Source: an uncultured Bacilli bacterium
GTDB taxonomy: Bacteria > Bacillota_I > Bacilli_A > RF39 > UBA660
Direction of reading: 5' to 3'
Length of the DNA: 64,000 bases
Assembly (NCBI GenBank): GCA_934122395.1
Contig: CAKOWQ010000001.1
Span: 434,001 to 498,000 of the forward strand
Each line of letters opens with the position of its first letter. Positions within the stretch are counted from its first letter, which is position 1. The notes beneath the pieces are model-generated. The model had not been told where the DNA came from and did not search any database. It saw only the letters and a list, made by a program, of their open reading frames with translations. Below, piece by piece: positions 1 through 7,144 of the stretch. The position numbers and the translations under genes were made by a program.

Positions 1-189
1 TTTGATTGGCGTAACTAAATGAATTGAACTCAGCACTTTCATATGATGAGACAAAGTTGGTTGAGTAACTTTTAATTCTTTTAAAATATTACAAGCACAG
101 ATATTGTGTTTAGCTAATAGCTTTATTATCTTCAGCCTATTTTCATCTGATAATACTTTTAACAGTTCAATTACTTCACTATTAGTCAT
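1..189 (-). CDS. ArsR/SmtB-family metalloregulator, N-terminal part (runs off the left edge)
   Basis: The frame opens with ATG at 187-189 and is still open at position 1, so 63 residues of the N-terminus are present. It shows the winged-helix layout of ArsR/SmtB repressors. An opening helix (LLKVLSDENRLKIIKLL) is followed by ICACNILKEL, which resembles the ELCVCDL metal-binding motif with two cysteines in a C-x-C arrangement. Then comes the recognition helix TQPTLSHHMKVL. Proteins of this family release DNA when they bind a metal or arsenite, and usually repress their own operon. A 22-bp inverted repeat just upstream (202-223) fits an autoregulatory operator. The metal cannot be told from this fragment, and target genes would lie outside the window. 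Confidence 0.85.
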   Translation of the reverse strand, partial: MTNSEVIELLKVLSDENRLKIIKLLAKHNICACNILKELKVTQPTLSHHMKVLSSIHLVTPIK

Positions 190-201
190 ATTTCTCCAAT
201 C

Positions 202-223
202 TATATAGATAATCATCTATATA
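202..223. promoter_or_regulatory. Inverted repeat, likely ArsR operator
   Basis: Two perfect 9-bp arms (TATATAGAT and ATCTATATA) are separated by AATC and lie 13 bp upstream of the ArsR start codon. ArsR/SmtB repressors typically bind imperfect palindromes of this size, so autoregulation is the natural reading. Binding is inferred. Confidence 0.55.
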
Positions 224-276
224 CTTACATATTATCACTTACTAAATTCAAAATCAAGTATATTTTTATAAAATAA

Positions 277-304
277 AAAAGTCTCTAAAACGTAGAAACT
301 TTTA
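277..304 (-). terminator. Intrinsic terminator of the 220-aa unknown gene
   Basis: Read on the minus strand, a 9-bp stem (AAGTTTCTA with TTAGAGACTT, one G-U pair) with a short loop is followed by a T run. It overlaps the stop codon of the gene at 302-964. Confidence 0.7.
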
Positions 305-964
305 TAAAATTTTTTTCTTAATTTTACCTATTACGTCATCCTTCAAATGACTCTTATTCAAGTAATTAGGATGATAAGTCCATATTATTCCTTTCTGATC
401 ATCTATTAAAACTGGATTACTTTTAGTTGGATAATCTCCTACTAAGCTAGAATCAAAAGTTTCTAATAATTCAGTTGTCATACTATAATAAGGATTACAT
501 GGACCATTTACAAATATTGTATACTCAGGTTTAAAATAGTTACGTAAATATGTTAAATAATCGACACTTGTTTGTCTTAATTCATCAGTCATAACAGGAT
601 GCCCTAAGCCAACTCGTTTGCTTGCTATTATTGTATTATTCCAAATAATATTATTAGATAATTCTTCTTTTGATATTTCTAAACATTTTCTAATAAACAT
701 CCAAAAGTCTTTATTATTAGCTCCACGTTCATCTAGGAATCTTAAATAACCTTGTTCAACTTCTTCAACTTCTGGCATAAAATTTTTATCACTATAATTT
801 AACCATCCATTTGTTTCTTGACCTATATACAAAATTTTTCTATTTAACCCATTTAAATACTCTTGAGAAGAAGATACTAGTAACGGTGTTGCTAAATCCT
901 GTTCTTTTGTAAAACTATAACAATGTTTCAATACATATTTATTATATTCTCTTAATACATTCAT
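302..964 (-). CDS. Conserved-looking protein of unknown function
   Basis: A 220-residue soluble protein with no signal peptide or membrane helix. I do not recognise the family with certainty. Three short stretches look like a folded enzyme core: ILYIGQETNGW near residue 44, TIFVNGPCNPYY near residue 150, and GIIWTYHPNYL near residue 190. The glycine-rich first strand and the late His-Pro are loosely reminiscent of the uracil-DNA-glycosylase fold, but I would not assign an activity on that. The start is preceded by AAGGGGAT. The gene is transcribed alone, with its own sigma-A type promoter (990-1017) and its own terminator. Confidence 0.6.
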   Translation of the reverse strand: MNVLREYNKYVLKHCYSFTKEQDLATPLLVSSSQEYLNGLNRKILYIGQETNGWLNYSDKNFMPEVEEVEQGYLRFLDERGANNKDFWMFIRKCLEISKEELSNNIIWNNTIIASKRVGLGHPVMTDELRQTSVDYLTYLRNYFKPEYTIFVNGPCNPYYSMTTELLETFDSSLVGDYPTKSNPVLIDDQKGIIWTYHPNYLNKSHLKDDVIGKIKKKIL

Positions 965-989
965 AAACCAATCCCCTTTGAGGAATGTT

Positions 990-1017
990 ATTATAGCACA
1001 ATCTTGTAAAATTGCAA
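990..1017 (-). promoter_or_regulatory. Sigma-A type promoter for the 220-aa unknown gene
   Basis: On the minus strand TTGCAA (1012-1017) and TATAAT (990-995) are separated by 16 bp, a near-consensus housekeeping promoter 26 bp upstream of the start codon. Confidence 0.6.
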
Positions 1018-1044
1018 CAAAAAAAGCCTTTAAAGGCTTTAGTA
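1017..1044 (-). terminator. Intrinsic terminator of the surface-protein gene
   Basis: The minus strand reads AAAGCC-TTTAAA-GGCTTT followed by a run of Ts, just past the stop of the gene at 1046-2488. Confidence 0.75.
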
Positions 1045-1045
1045 A

Positions 1046-2488
1046 TTAATTAATTTTTGCTTTTTTTAAGCATAAAACAGTACCAGTTGCACCAATCATA
1101 GAAATTAATAGTATTCCTATATATAAAGATAAATTATCTAATGTGCTCGGATTATTAATTCCAGTAGTTGAACCTAAAACGTAAGTACTAAAATGATCTG
1201 TTTCAAAAACTGCATATCCATTTTCAATTGTAACTTCATGTACTTCTTTAGTACCATCATCTTTAAGATAATATGCTTTTAAATCAGCTAAGTTCATATT
1301 ATTATCAATTGCTATATAAACTTTAAAAGTTCCATTATCTAATTTAGTTATGTATGAATCTTTAACGTTTGAGAATAATTTGATATCAGCAACTAATCCC
1401 ATTTTTAATCCTAATTTTTTGATTAAATCTTTATATTCATCTGAATTTTTATCAAGCAAATTATATTGAATCTTAGAATCTAATGGCACAGATGATGAAG
1501 CGGTTGTTATAGACGATCCTGTGATAAAATCTTTTGTAGTTAATAATACATCATTTTTCATCTTACTATCATTTTTCTCTATAAAGAATTCATAATCTTC
1601 GCCATTAATAGTAAATATATAATATTCTCCAAGTGTGTTATTTACATTTACTACTTCTTCCATTGGAATGCATTGCCAGTTGTTATCTTCATCTATATCT
1701 GCTATTTGTCCACCATAAGTAATTTCAATATCTTTTCCAAGATAATCTTTTACTCTTTTCTTTGCTGCTTGAATAAATGCTTCCCTTGTATTTTCAGTAC
1801 TAGAAGGAATATACAATACTTTATTTCCTTTTACACCTGCAGTATTTACAATATTATAAGCAAATCCATTATATGTTAATACTAAAAAACCAAATCCTCC
1901 ATGAGTGAACATTTCATCCCAACCAGCTCTAGCATCTAAAATTGCTTTGATGTTACTATTGCCAAGTATTTTGTTAAAATCACCAGAATAATTAATTACT
2001 TTGTTTGTCATTTCTATAGAGAAAGTTTTACCATAACCGCCATTATTGATATAGTTGATTATTTCTAAATCATCTAATCTAAATAAATTTTCTTCAATAG
2101 TACCTTCTGTAGGAAATTTTTCTTTATACTTTTTTATTCTCTCATAAATATCTTTATTGTAATTTCCATAAACGAATTCTACGCTTTTTATTACCGCTGG
2201 ATTATCTTCATCTTTCTTGTCGAAAAAATTAATTTCTCCCTTATTGTATGTTTCATCAGTTGCAGTACAATAAACTGTAAACTCATCTGTACTATATTTG
2301 CCACAAGCATAAGTTAAAAGGCCTTCTGAATCATCTCTATTTTGTGGTTTTACTGTGTCCAAATAAATTTTGCCATCTTTTACTATTCTGTTGTATAATT
2401 CTTCAGCTGTTTCTGCTAGGACACAATTAGGTACTAGCATTAATAAAAATACTGTTATAAAAATAGTTTTTGAAATATTTTTTCTCAT
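1046..2488 (-). CDS. Secreted, membrane-anchored surface protein of unknown function
   Basis: 480 residues. A typical signal peptide occupies about residues 1-25 (basic start, hydrophobic core, CVLA-E cleavage area). The long polar ectodomain is rich in Asp/Asn/Lys and Tyr. At the C-terminus the stretch GINNPSTLDN leads into one hydrophobic helix (about 452-474) and a short basic tail. NPSTLDN plus helix plus Lys tail has the layout of a sortase sorting signal with a degenerate LPXTG. No sortase gene is in the window, so simple membrane anchoring is equally possible. I recognise no enzymatic domain. It is monocistronic, between a TTGTAA-17-TATACT promoter and a terminator. RBS GGAGAG precedes the ATG. 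Confidence 0.7.
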   Translation of the reverse strand: MRKNISKTIFITVFLLMLVPNCVLAETAEELYNRIVKDGKIYLDTVKPQNRDDSEGLLTYACGKYSTDEFTVYCTATDETYNKGEINFFDKKDEDNPAVIKSVEFVYGNYNKDIYERIKKYKEKFPTEGTIEENLFRLDDLEIINYINNGGYGKTFSIEMTNKVINYSGDFNKILGNSNIKAILDARAGWDEMFTHGGFGFLVLTYNGFAYNIVNTAGVKGNKVLYIPSSTENTREAFIQAAKKRVKDYLGKDIEITYGGQIADIDEDNNWQCIPMEEVVNVNNTLGEYYIFTINGEDYEFFIEKNDSKMKNDVLLTTKDFITGSSITTASSSVPLDSKIQYNLLDKNSDEYKDLIKKLGLKMGLVADIKLFSNVKDSYITKLDNGTFKVYIAIDNNMNLADLKAYYLKDDGTKEVHEVTIENGYAVFETDHFSTYVLGSTTGINNPSTLDNLSLYIGILLISMIGATGTVLCLKKAKIN

Positions 2489-2515
2489 TTGCTTACTCTC
2501 CTTTACTATAAGAAA

Positions 2516-2544
2516 AGTATAACATTGTTGACTATCTTTTACAA
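2516..2544 (-). promoter_or_regulatory. Sigma-A type promoter for the surface-protein gene
   Basis: Minus strand TTGTAA (2539-2544), 17-bp spacer, TATACT (2516-2521), about 25 bp upstream of the start codon. Confidence 0.6.
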
Positions 2545-2548
2545 GGAA

Positions 2549-3436
2549 TTATTTAATTCTTCTTTTAATGATATCATTACTTTCTAGTTTGCCAATTAAT
2601 AGACTTGATTTAGGGCTATGATTTTTAAAGTTATTTTTTATCTGTTTTTCATCGTAATTAGCATAACAATATTTACAAAAATGCATACACGAATTATATG
2701 CTCCGATATCTACCATTTGAACACAATTACATTTTTTCTCTTTTCTTGCTGCCCAATTTTTATAAGTTTTGCCGGTAAGTTTGTATGCTAACTCATGTGA
2801 TAAACATTCACCTTTAGTAAAACCATATTCCAATAAATTTCTATCTTCAAAACATGTTTGAATTGTCATATTATGAAGTTTTGCTATTCTACTAAAATTT
2901 TCTCCTATTATTTTGCAATCTTCTTCATTAAATTCTCTATAATTTAAACTTTTTCTATTATTCCTAACGTTTTTATAATCATCAATAAAAGATACTATTA
3001 TAGTGTTTACATATCCATCTAATAAAGAACACAATTTATCAAAAGCTTTAATATGATAATCTGCACTATATTTATTGCTTAATAATATTGGGTCATACCT
3101 TATACATAAGTTTTCTTTTCCAATAATATTAGACAAGCTTTTGACTGCTTCTATTATTTCCTTTTTAGATGGTACATAAGGCTCTATATCTTTATTATAA
3201 GGAGTTATAGTCACATGAAATAATATTGGTTTATTTATCTTTTTTATTTTATCTAAAATAGGAATAGGATTCTTAGTACAGAATAAGATCAAATCAACGT
3301 CTTCAAAGTATATTCTACTAACCAATTTGGGATTAAAGGGATTTCTTACATCAACAAATCCTTCATCCAATCTATTCATGAACCAATTAGAGTAAAAAGC
3401 AATTATATCCGTTCTGCCACTTACGTTTAATATCAT
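2549..3436 (-). CDS. DUF1848 family protein, radical-SAM-like cysteine cluster
   Basis: 295 residues from the ATG at 3434-3436, which has GGAGAT six bases upstream. A longer in-frame reading to 3490 has no such site. The N-terminus MILNVSGRTDI, the segment LILFCTKNP and the C-terminal CMHFCKYCYANY are hallmarks of the DUF1848 family. The C-x3-C-x2-C set is the pattern that binds a 4Fe-4S cluster in radical SAM enzymes, and the alpha/beta barrel-like sequence fits that fold. The family is not biochemically characterised, as far as I know. A further cysteine cluster (KKCNCVQMVDIGAYNSC) lies just before it. No pathway partner is visible nearby. Confidence 0.85.
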   Translation of the reverse strand: MILNVSGRTDIIAFYSNWFMNRLDEGFVDVRNPFNPKLVSRIYFEDVDLILFCTKNPIPILDKIKKINKPILFHVTITPYNKDIEPYVPSKKEIIEAVKSLSNIIGKENLCIRYDPILLSNKYSADYHIKAFDKLCSLLDGYVNTIIVSFIDDYKNVRNNRKSLNYREFNEEDCKIIGENFSRIAKLHNMTIQTCFEDRNLLEYGFTKGECLSHELAYKLTGKTYKNWAARKEKKCNCVQMVDIGAYNSCMHFCKYCYANYDEKQIKNNFKNHSPKSSLLIGKLESNDIIKRRIK

Positions 3437-3523
3437 AATATCTCCTTCACTTTCTTTCATTTTAATTATTAAATCTTTAATACAAATCATTATACTTAAA
3501 AAACGTTTGATGCAATCTTTTTA

Positions 3524-3748
3524 GGAACATTTGATAAGTTGGGTGGAGCAAACCTTCAAAAAGAGGGAGGTAATATTATAAATAAGAAGGATTTTTTAAT
3601 TTTATCTCTAGTAATAATTATCTTTCTTTTATTATTACTATTTATAGTATCAATATAAAAGAAATCCACCTAACTCAGTACTGATTTAGGTGGAGTCATA
3701 ATTTATGGCAACACTCAACACTGCAATATCGAATGTTCCCCTTTTTTT
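3524..3748 (+). ncRNA. Candidate type I toxin-like mRNA with 5'-3' long-range pairing
   Basis: This 387-bp gap (3437-3823) has no ordinary gene. Positions 3524-3536 and 3727-3739 are complementary over 13 consecutive pairs with a single G-U, and the right arm is followed by a T run. Between them lie a very strong RBS (AGGGAGG, 3564-3570), a short reading frame for a hydrophobic peptide ending at 3658, and a hairpin with 9-bp arms (3665-3673 with 3686-3694). A 5' end folded onto the 3' end over a tiny hydrophobic ORF is typical of type I toxin messages. No antisense RNA can be proven from sequence alone. Confidence 0.35.
3575..3658 (+). CDS. Candidate 27-aa hydrophobic peptide with a non-ATG start
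   Basis: After the strong RBS AGGGAGG the frame reads ATT ATA AAT AAG AAG GAT and then some 20 almost purely hydrophobic residues (Leu, Ile, Val, Phe) to a TAA. It would form one transmembrane helix with a short Asn-Lys-Lys-Asp head. There is no ATG, GTG or TTG at the right distance, so translation would have to use ATT or ATA; otherwise the start has been lost by mutation. Size and composition match small holin-like or type I toxin peptides. Treat as a possible gene or a decayed one. Confidence 0.3.
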   Translation: MINKKDFLILSLVIIIFLLLLLFIVSI

Positions 3749-3783
3749 ATTTTATGCAAACTTTCTTGCTAGATACATAATAA

Positions 3784-3813
3784 CATAAAAACGACTCTTT
3801 TACAAGTCGTTTT
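3784..3813 (-). terminator. Intrinsic terminator after tRNA-Leu
   Basis: Minus strand stem AAAACGACT / AGTCGTTTT followed by Ts, 10 bp beyond the CCA end of the tRNA. Confidence 0.75.
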
Positions 3814-3823
3814 AAAATCAATC

Positions 3824-3909
3824 TGGTGCCTGAAGTGGGACTTGAACCCACACAGTATTGCTACCATCGGATTTTGAGTCCGACGCGTCTACCATTCCAC
3901 CATTCAGGC
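3824..3909 (-). tRNA. tRNA-Leu (anticodon CAA)
   Basis: 86 nt including an encoded CCA. The acceptor stem GCCTGAA / TTCAGGC is perfect. The anticodon stem CGGA / TCCG encloses the loop CTCAAAA, giving anticodon CAA, which reads UUG. The TPsiC arm is GTGGG-TTCAAGT-CCCAC, and the long variable region is that of a class II tRNA (Leu/Ser). It is a single gene with its own promoter, overlapping the 3' end of scpB. Confidence 0.96.
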
Positions 3910-3922
3910 AAGTACGAATATT

Positions 3923-3951
3923 ATTATACAATAATTAATTCGCATCGTCAA
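3923..3951 (-). promoter_or_regulatory. Strong promoter of tRNA-Leu
   Basis: Minus strand TTGACG (3946-3951), 17-bp spacer, TATAAT (3923-3928). The -35 box lies within the last codons of scpB. Confidence 0.75.
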
Positions 3952-4513
3952 TTTCTTCTTTATACTTTGAATCATATAAATCAACAGAATCAATAGTAAC
4001 TTCTTCTACAATATTATCAAATTTCGGTAATTCATCTTTTGATGCTAATCCAAAATAATCTAAAAATTCGCTAGTAGTTTGATATAGTATTGGTCTACCT
4101 GGAAGTTCACTTCTACCTACTTCTTTAACTAGTCCTTTAGCAACTAATTTTTTTATCATTTCCCTACTACTTACCCCTCTTATCTCATCAACCATTAAAC
4201 GTGTAATTGGTTCATTATAAGCAATAATTGCTAGAGTTTCTAATGCTGACTGAGATAAAACATTAGTTTCTGGGTTTTCAATTAGTTTTTGATAATACTC
4301 CTTATGTTCCTTCTTAGTAGTAAGTTTAAATGTATTACCTAAGAAATTAATTCTAATTCCCCTATCATCTTTTTCATATTTTTCTTTTAATGACATTATT
4401 AATTCTTTTGCTTCATCATCATTTAGTGACATTATATCTTTTATCTGTTGCATAGTTAATCCGTCATCACCTACTACAAATAAAAGTCCTTCTAAAACTG
4501 CTTCTAAATTCAT
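3935..4513 (-). CDS. scpB: Segregation and condensation protein B
   Basis: 192 residues, the usual length for ScpB. This is the winged-helix kleisin-associated subunit that dimerises and binds ScpA to regulate the SMC-ScpAB condensin at the chromosome. The N-terminal MNLEAVLEGLLFVVG and the central SQSALETLAIIAYNEPITR followed by VDEIRGVSS are highly characteristic. Its ATG directly follows the scpA stop codon with no gap, so the two are translationally coupled. The C-terminal tail is acidic. Confidence 0.96.
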   Translation of the reverse strand: MNLEAVLEGLLFVVGDDGLTMQQIKDIMSLNDDEAKELIMSLKEKYEKDDRGIRINFLGNTFKLTTKKEHKEYYQKLIENPETNVLSQSALETLAIIAYNEPITRLMVDEIRGVSSREMIKKLVAKGLVKEVGRSELPGRPILYQTTSEFLDYFGLASKDELPKFDNIVEEVTIDSVDLYDSKYKEEIDDAN

Positions 4514-5227
4514 CTATATCCCCTCACACATAATTTCACCAAAGTTAGATTCTTGTACAATAATTAATTCATTTTGTCTTGCCATTTCTAAAATAGCTAA
4601 AAATGTTACCACTACATACTCTTTGGTTAATACATCAAATAATTCTAGAAAATTAAATTTATGCTTTTTCTTTAAAATATTTCTTATAGATTTTCTTCTA
4701 TCTTCTACTGACATTTCTTTTTTTGTAACTTTTGTAGATAAAGGTTCGTTTTCTTTTTGCCTTTCTAAAAACTTTTGGAAAGCCTTAATTAAATCATCTA
4801 AAGTCACATCTGTATTACTAATAACTTCTACTTCTGGTAGATATTCTTTAATGTTTTCTGGTGATTTAGTATATACCTTGTGTCGTTCTTCTTCTAAATC
4901 TTTAAATTCCAAAGTCAAATCCTTATACCTTTGATATTCAATAAGTCTATTTACCAATTGTTCTTGTGGATCTTCTTCTTGTTCTTCAGCTTCTTCATGT
5001 CTTGGTAAGAGCATTCTCGATTTCATTTCAATAAGTTCTGCAGCCATTACTAAGTAACTACTTGCAATATTTAAGTTCATCTCTTCCATCTTATTTATAT
5101 ACTCTAAATACTGATCTGTAATTACTTCTATTTTTAAATCAAAAATATCCATTTTTGACTCTTTTATTAAGTGTAATAATAAGTCTAATGGACCTTCAAA
5201 TTCATTGATTTTTATTTCTATATTCAT
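4514..5227 (-). CDS. scpA: Segregation and condensation protein A (kleisin)
   Basis: 237 residues. It begins with the ScpA signature FEGPLDLLLHLIKESKMDI, the N-terminal domain that grips the SMC neck. A mid-region MAAELIEMKSRMLLP and an acidic linker follow, then a C-terminal winged helix (NFLELFDVLTKEYVVVTFLA) that closes the ring on the other SMC head. Together with ScpB and an SMC protein encoded elsewhere it forms bacterial condensin. A TATAAT box at 5253-5258 gives it its own promoter after the spoVA terminator. Confidence 0.96.
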   Translation of the reverse strand: MNIEIKINEFEGPLDLLLHLIKESKMDIFDLKIEVITDQYLEYINKMEEMNLNIASSYLVMAAELIEMKSRMLLPRHEEAEEQEEDPQEQLVNRLIEYQRYKDLTLEFKDLEEERHKVYTKSPENIKEYLPEVEVISNTDVTLDDLIKAFQKFLERQKENEPLSTKVTKKEMSVEDRRKSIRNILKKKHKFNFLELFDVLTKEYVVVTFLAILEMARQNELIIVQESNFGEIMCEGI

Positions 5228-5252
5228 CTTACCACATCCAATTGTTAATACA

Positions 5253-5280
5253 ATTATACCATAACTTGTTTTTATTCAAA
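5253..5280 (-). promoter_or_regulatory. Promoter of scpAB
   Basis: Minus strand TTTGAA (5275-5280), 16-bp spacer, TATAAT (5253-5258), lying just beyond the spoVA terminator. Confidence 0.5.
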
Positions 5281-5281
5281 A

Positions 5282-5304
5282 GAAAAAAGTTCTTGCGAAC
5301 TTTT
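5282..5304 (-). terminator. Terminator of the spoVA operon
   Basis: Minus strand AAAAGTTC-GCAA-GAACTTTT with a Ts tail, a GCAA-capped 8-bp stem overlapping the spoVAE stop codon. Confidence 0.8.
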
Positions 5305-5653
5305 AATTTTGTGGACGACAGAAAAGTGAAAATACAAATGTAAATATAATAGCAGCCGTAATTCCAGATGCAGTTAAATCAAACATTCCCATTAATATTC
5401 CAATAATACCATATTCACTTGCTTTAGCTAATGCTCCATGAATTAGAGAATGTCCAAAACTAGTAATTGGTACCATTGCTCCGCCACCTACACACATAAT
5501 AATTTTATCATAAATACTAAAAGTATCTAAAGCAGCTCCTATAACTACAAATAAACTTGTAATGTGACCTGCAGTTAATTTAATGTTATCAAGTATTATT
5601 TGACCAGCCATAGATACTAATCCTGCAAAAAGAAATGAGTAAACATAAATCAT
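5303..5653 (-). CDS. spoVAE: Stage V sporulation protein AE
   Basis: 116 residues forming about four membrane helices, as in SpoVAE(b). SpoVAC, SpoVAD and SpoVAE are the minimal conserved set of the spore inner-membrane channel that loads Ca-dipicolinate into the forespore and releases it in germination. The segment GGGAMVPITSFGHSLIHGALAKASEYGIIG, seen in two halves around residues 56-85, is typical of the family and related to the matching stretch of SpoVAC. Its start overlaps the spoVAD stop by 4 bp. It is the last gene of the forespore operon before the terminator. Confidence 0.93.
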   Translation of the reverse strand: MIYVYSFLFAGLVSMAGQIILDNIKLTAGHITSLFVVIGAALDTFSIYDKIIMCVGGGAMVPITSFGHSLIHGALAKASEYGIIGILMGMFDLTASGITAAIIFTFVFSLFCRPQN

Positions 5654-6645
5654 CTTATCGCCTCCAAACTAATTGCATGAGCAATTGAATTTATGTGTTC
5701 ATGTTGATATACAAATGTTGGAGAGAATAATGCCCCAGTTGCTACAAATAAAACTCTATCAAGTTCTCCTTTTTCCATTTTAGGTAATATTTTTGAATAG
5801 TTTACTAAAGCGCTACAAACAGGGCCCGATCCTCCTGCCATTACTTCTTCTTGTTTAGATAAATCATAAAGCATTGTTCCGGCATCATCGTAATTATTAC
5901 TGATATCTATTCCATATTCACTATGCATATAATCAATTAATATTTCTCTACCATACACACCTAAATCTCCTGTAATTATCAAGTCGTAGTAGTTTGGTTC
6001 TCTTTTTAAAGCTTTTAAATGTTCTGCTATTGTATCACCTGCTGCTACTGCCATAACTGCTCCCATATTAAATGGATCTGTTTGCCCCATATCTGCTACT
6101 TTTCCTATTGTTGAAGATTCTATTTTTATTTTACCTTGTTCACCAGTTAGATAAATACTTGCTCCACCAGTAGCTGTAAAAGTAGCTGTTTTGGGTTTAG
6201 GAGCTCCATATTCAGTAGGATTTCTAAATTGTTTTTCACTTGACATATTATGAGATGATGTTGCTGCTATACAGTTTTTTATTTTGCCACCATCTATTAA
6301 ACTTGCACCTAGAATTATTCCTTCAGCACTCGATGCACAAGCACTATATATTCCAAAGAATGGAATGTCGAACTTTAAAGCCGCATAACTCGATGAAGTT
6401 ACTTGATTTAATAAGTCACCTGATATCAATACATCTATATTTTTCTTATCATTTTTTATTTTTTTTAATAAAATATCAATACTATCAGTAAGTAATCTTA
6501 CCTCTGCTTGTTCCCAAGTTTCTTCTTTAGCATATAAATTGTCATAGCATTTATCAAAGCCACTTGATAATGGTCCATCTTTTTCATAGGGCCCTGTTAC
6601 AGTAGAATATCCACCTATATATACATTGTTATATTCGTATGTCAT
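5650..6645 (-). CDS. spoVAD: Stage V sporulation protein AD
   Basis: 331 residues, normal for SpoVAD, the soluble thiolase-fold subunit that binds dipicolinic acid on the outer face of the spore inner membrane. Family landmarks include NVYIGGYSTVTGPYEKDGPL at the start, FGIYSACASSAEG near residue 100 (position of the thiolase nucleophile loop) and the C-terminal ALFSPTFVYQHE. It sits between spoVAC (1 bp gap) and spoVAE (4 bp overlap), as in Bacillus and Clostridium. Confidence 0.95.
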   Translation of the reverse strand: MTYEYNNVYIGGYSTVTGPYEKDGPLSSGFDKCYDNLYAKEETWEQAEVRLLTDSIDILLKKIKNDKKNIDVLISGDLLNQVTSSSYAALKFDIPFFGIYSACASSAEGIILGASLIDGGKIKNCIAATSSHNMSSEKQFRNPTEYGAPKPKTATFTATGGASIYLTGEQGKIKIESSTIGKVADMGQTDPFNMGAVMAVAAGDTIAEHLKALKREPNYYDLIITGDLGVYGREILIDYMHSEYGIDISNNYDDAGTMLYDLSKQEEVMAGGSGPVCSALVNYSKILPKMEKGELDRVLFVATGALFSPTFVYQHEHINSIAHAISLEAIR

Positions 6646-6646
6646 G

Positions 6647-7090
6647 TTATAGTCCTCCCAATAATAAATACCTTAGTGTTCCAAATATCCATGCTGCTAC
6701 TATTCCATATAGTATTACTGAACCTGCTAGTTTAAAAATATTCATACCAAGTCCATATATAGGTCCTTCTTTTCTATATTCAATACCAGCACTTGTCATA
6801 GAATGAGCAAATCCTGTAATAGGAATAATTAATCCACACCTTGCAAATGTTACCCATTTGTCAAAGAAACCTAATGCAGTAAATAGCGATGCAAAAAATA
6901 CTAATGTAACAATCATAAAAACCGAAGCATCTTTTGTAGATATTTCTAGCCAAGCTGAATAAAAATCTATTAGACCTTGACCGATTATTCCTATTAGTCC
7001 TCCTGTTAGAAAACTAATAATAGCATTCTGTACTCTATTTTCTTTTGGTTTGTGTCTATCAACTATTTTTTGATATTCTCTTTTTTCCAT
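6647..7090 (-). CDS. spoVAC: Stage V sporulation protein AC
   Basis: 147 residues from the ATG at 7088-7090, chosen because AGGTGAT stands five bases upstream. A TTG five codons earlier has no RBS. It has four to five membrane helices and the motif LIIPITGFAHSMTSAGIEYRKEG of the family. In Bacillus subtilis SpoVAC is reported to behave as a mechanosensitive channel within the spoVA complex. It is the first of the three spoVA genes here; spoVAA and spoVAB are absent, as in many non-Bacillus spore formers. Confidence 0.94.
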   Translation of the reverse strand: MEKREYQKIVDRHKPKENRVQNAIISFLTGGLIGIIGQGLIDFYSAWLEISTKDASVFMIVTLVFFASLFTALGFFDKWVTFARCGLIIPITGFAHSMTSAGIEYRKEGPIYGLGMNIFKLAGSVILYGIVAAWIFGTLRYLLLGGL

Positions 7091-7144
7091 ATTATCACCT
7101 ATCAATATTGTTCCTATTATTAATAGTTTTTATACAAAAAAATA

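Noticed and set aside
1673..1879. Plus-strand frame opposite the surface-protein gene
   Set aside because: No ribosome-binding site, and it lies wholly antisense to a gene with a signal peptide and normal codon use.
3524..3748. Miniature insertion sequence or IS remnant because of the inverted repeat ends
   Set aside because: No target-site duplication flanks the repeats, and the inside has an RBS, a hydrophobic frame and a hairpin, which suits an RNA element better. I kept the toxin-like reading as the more economical one.
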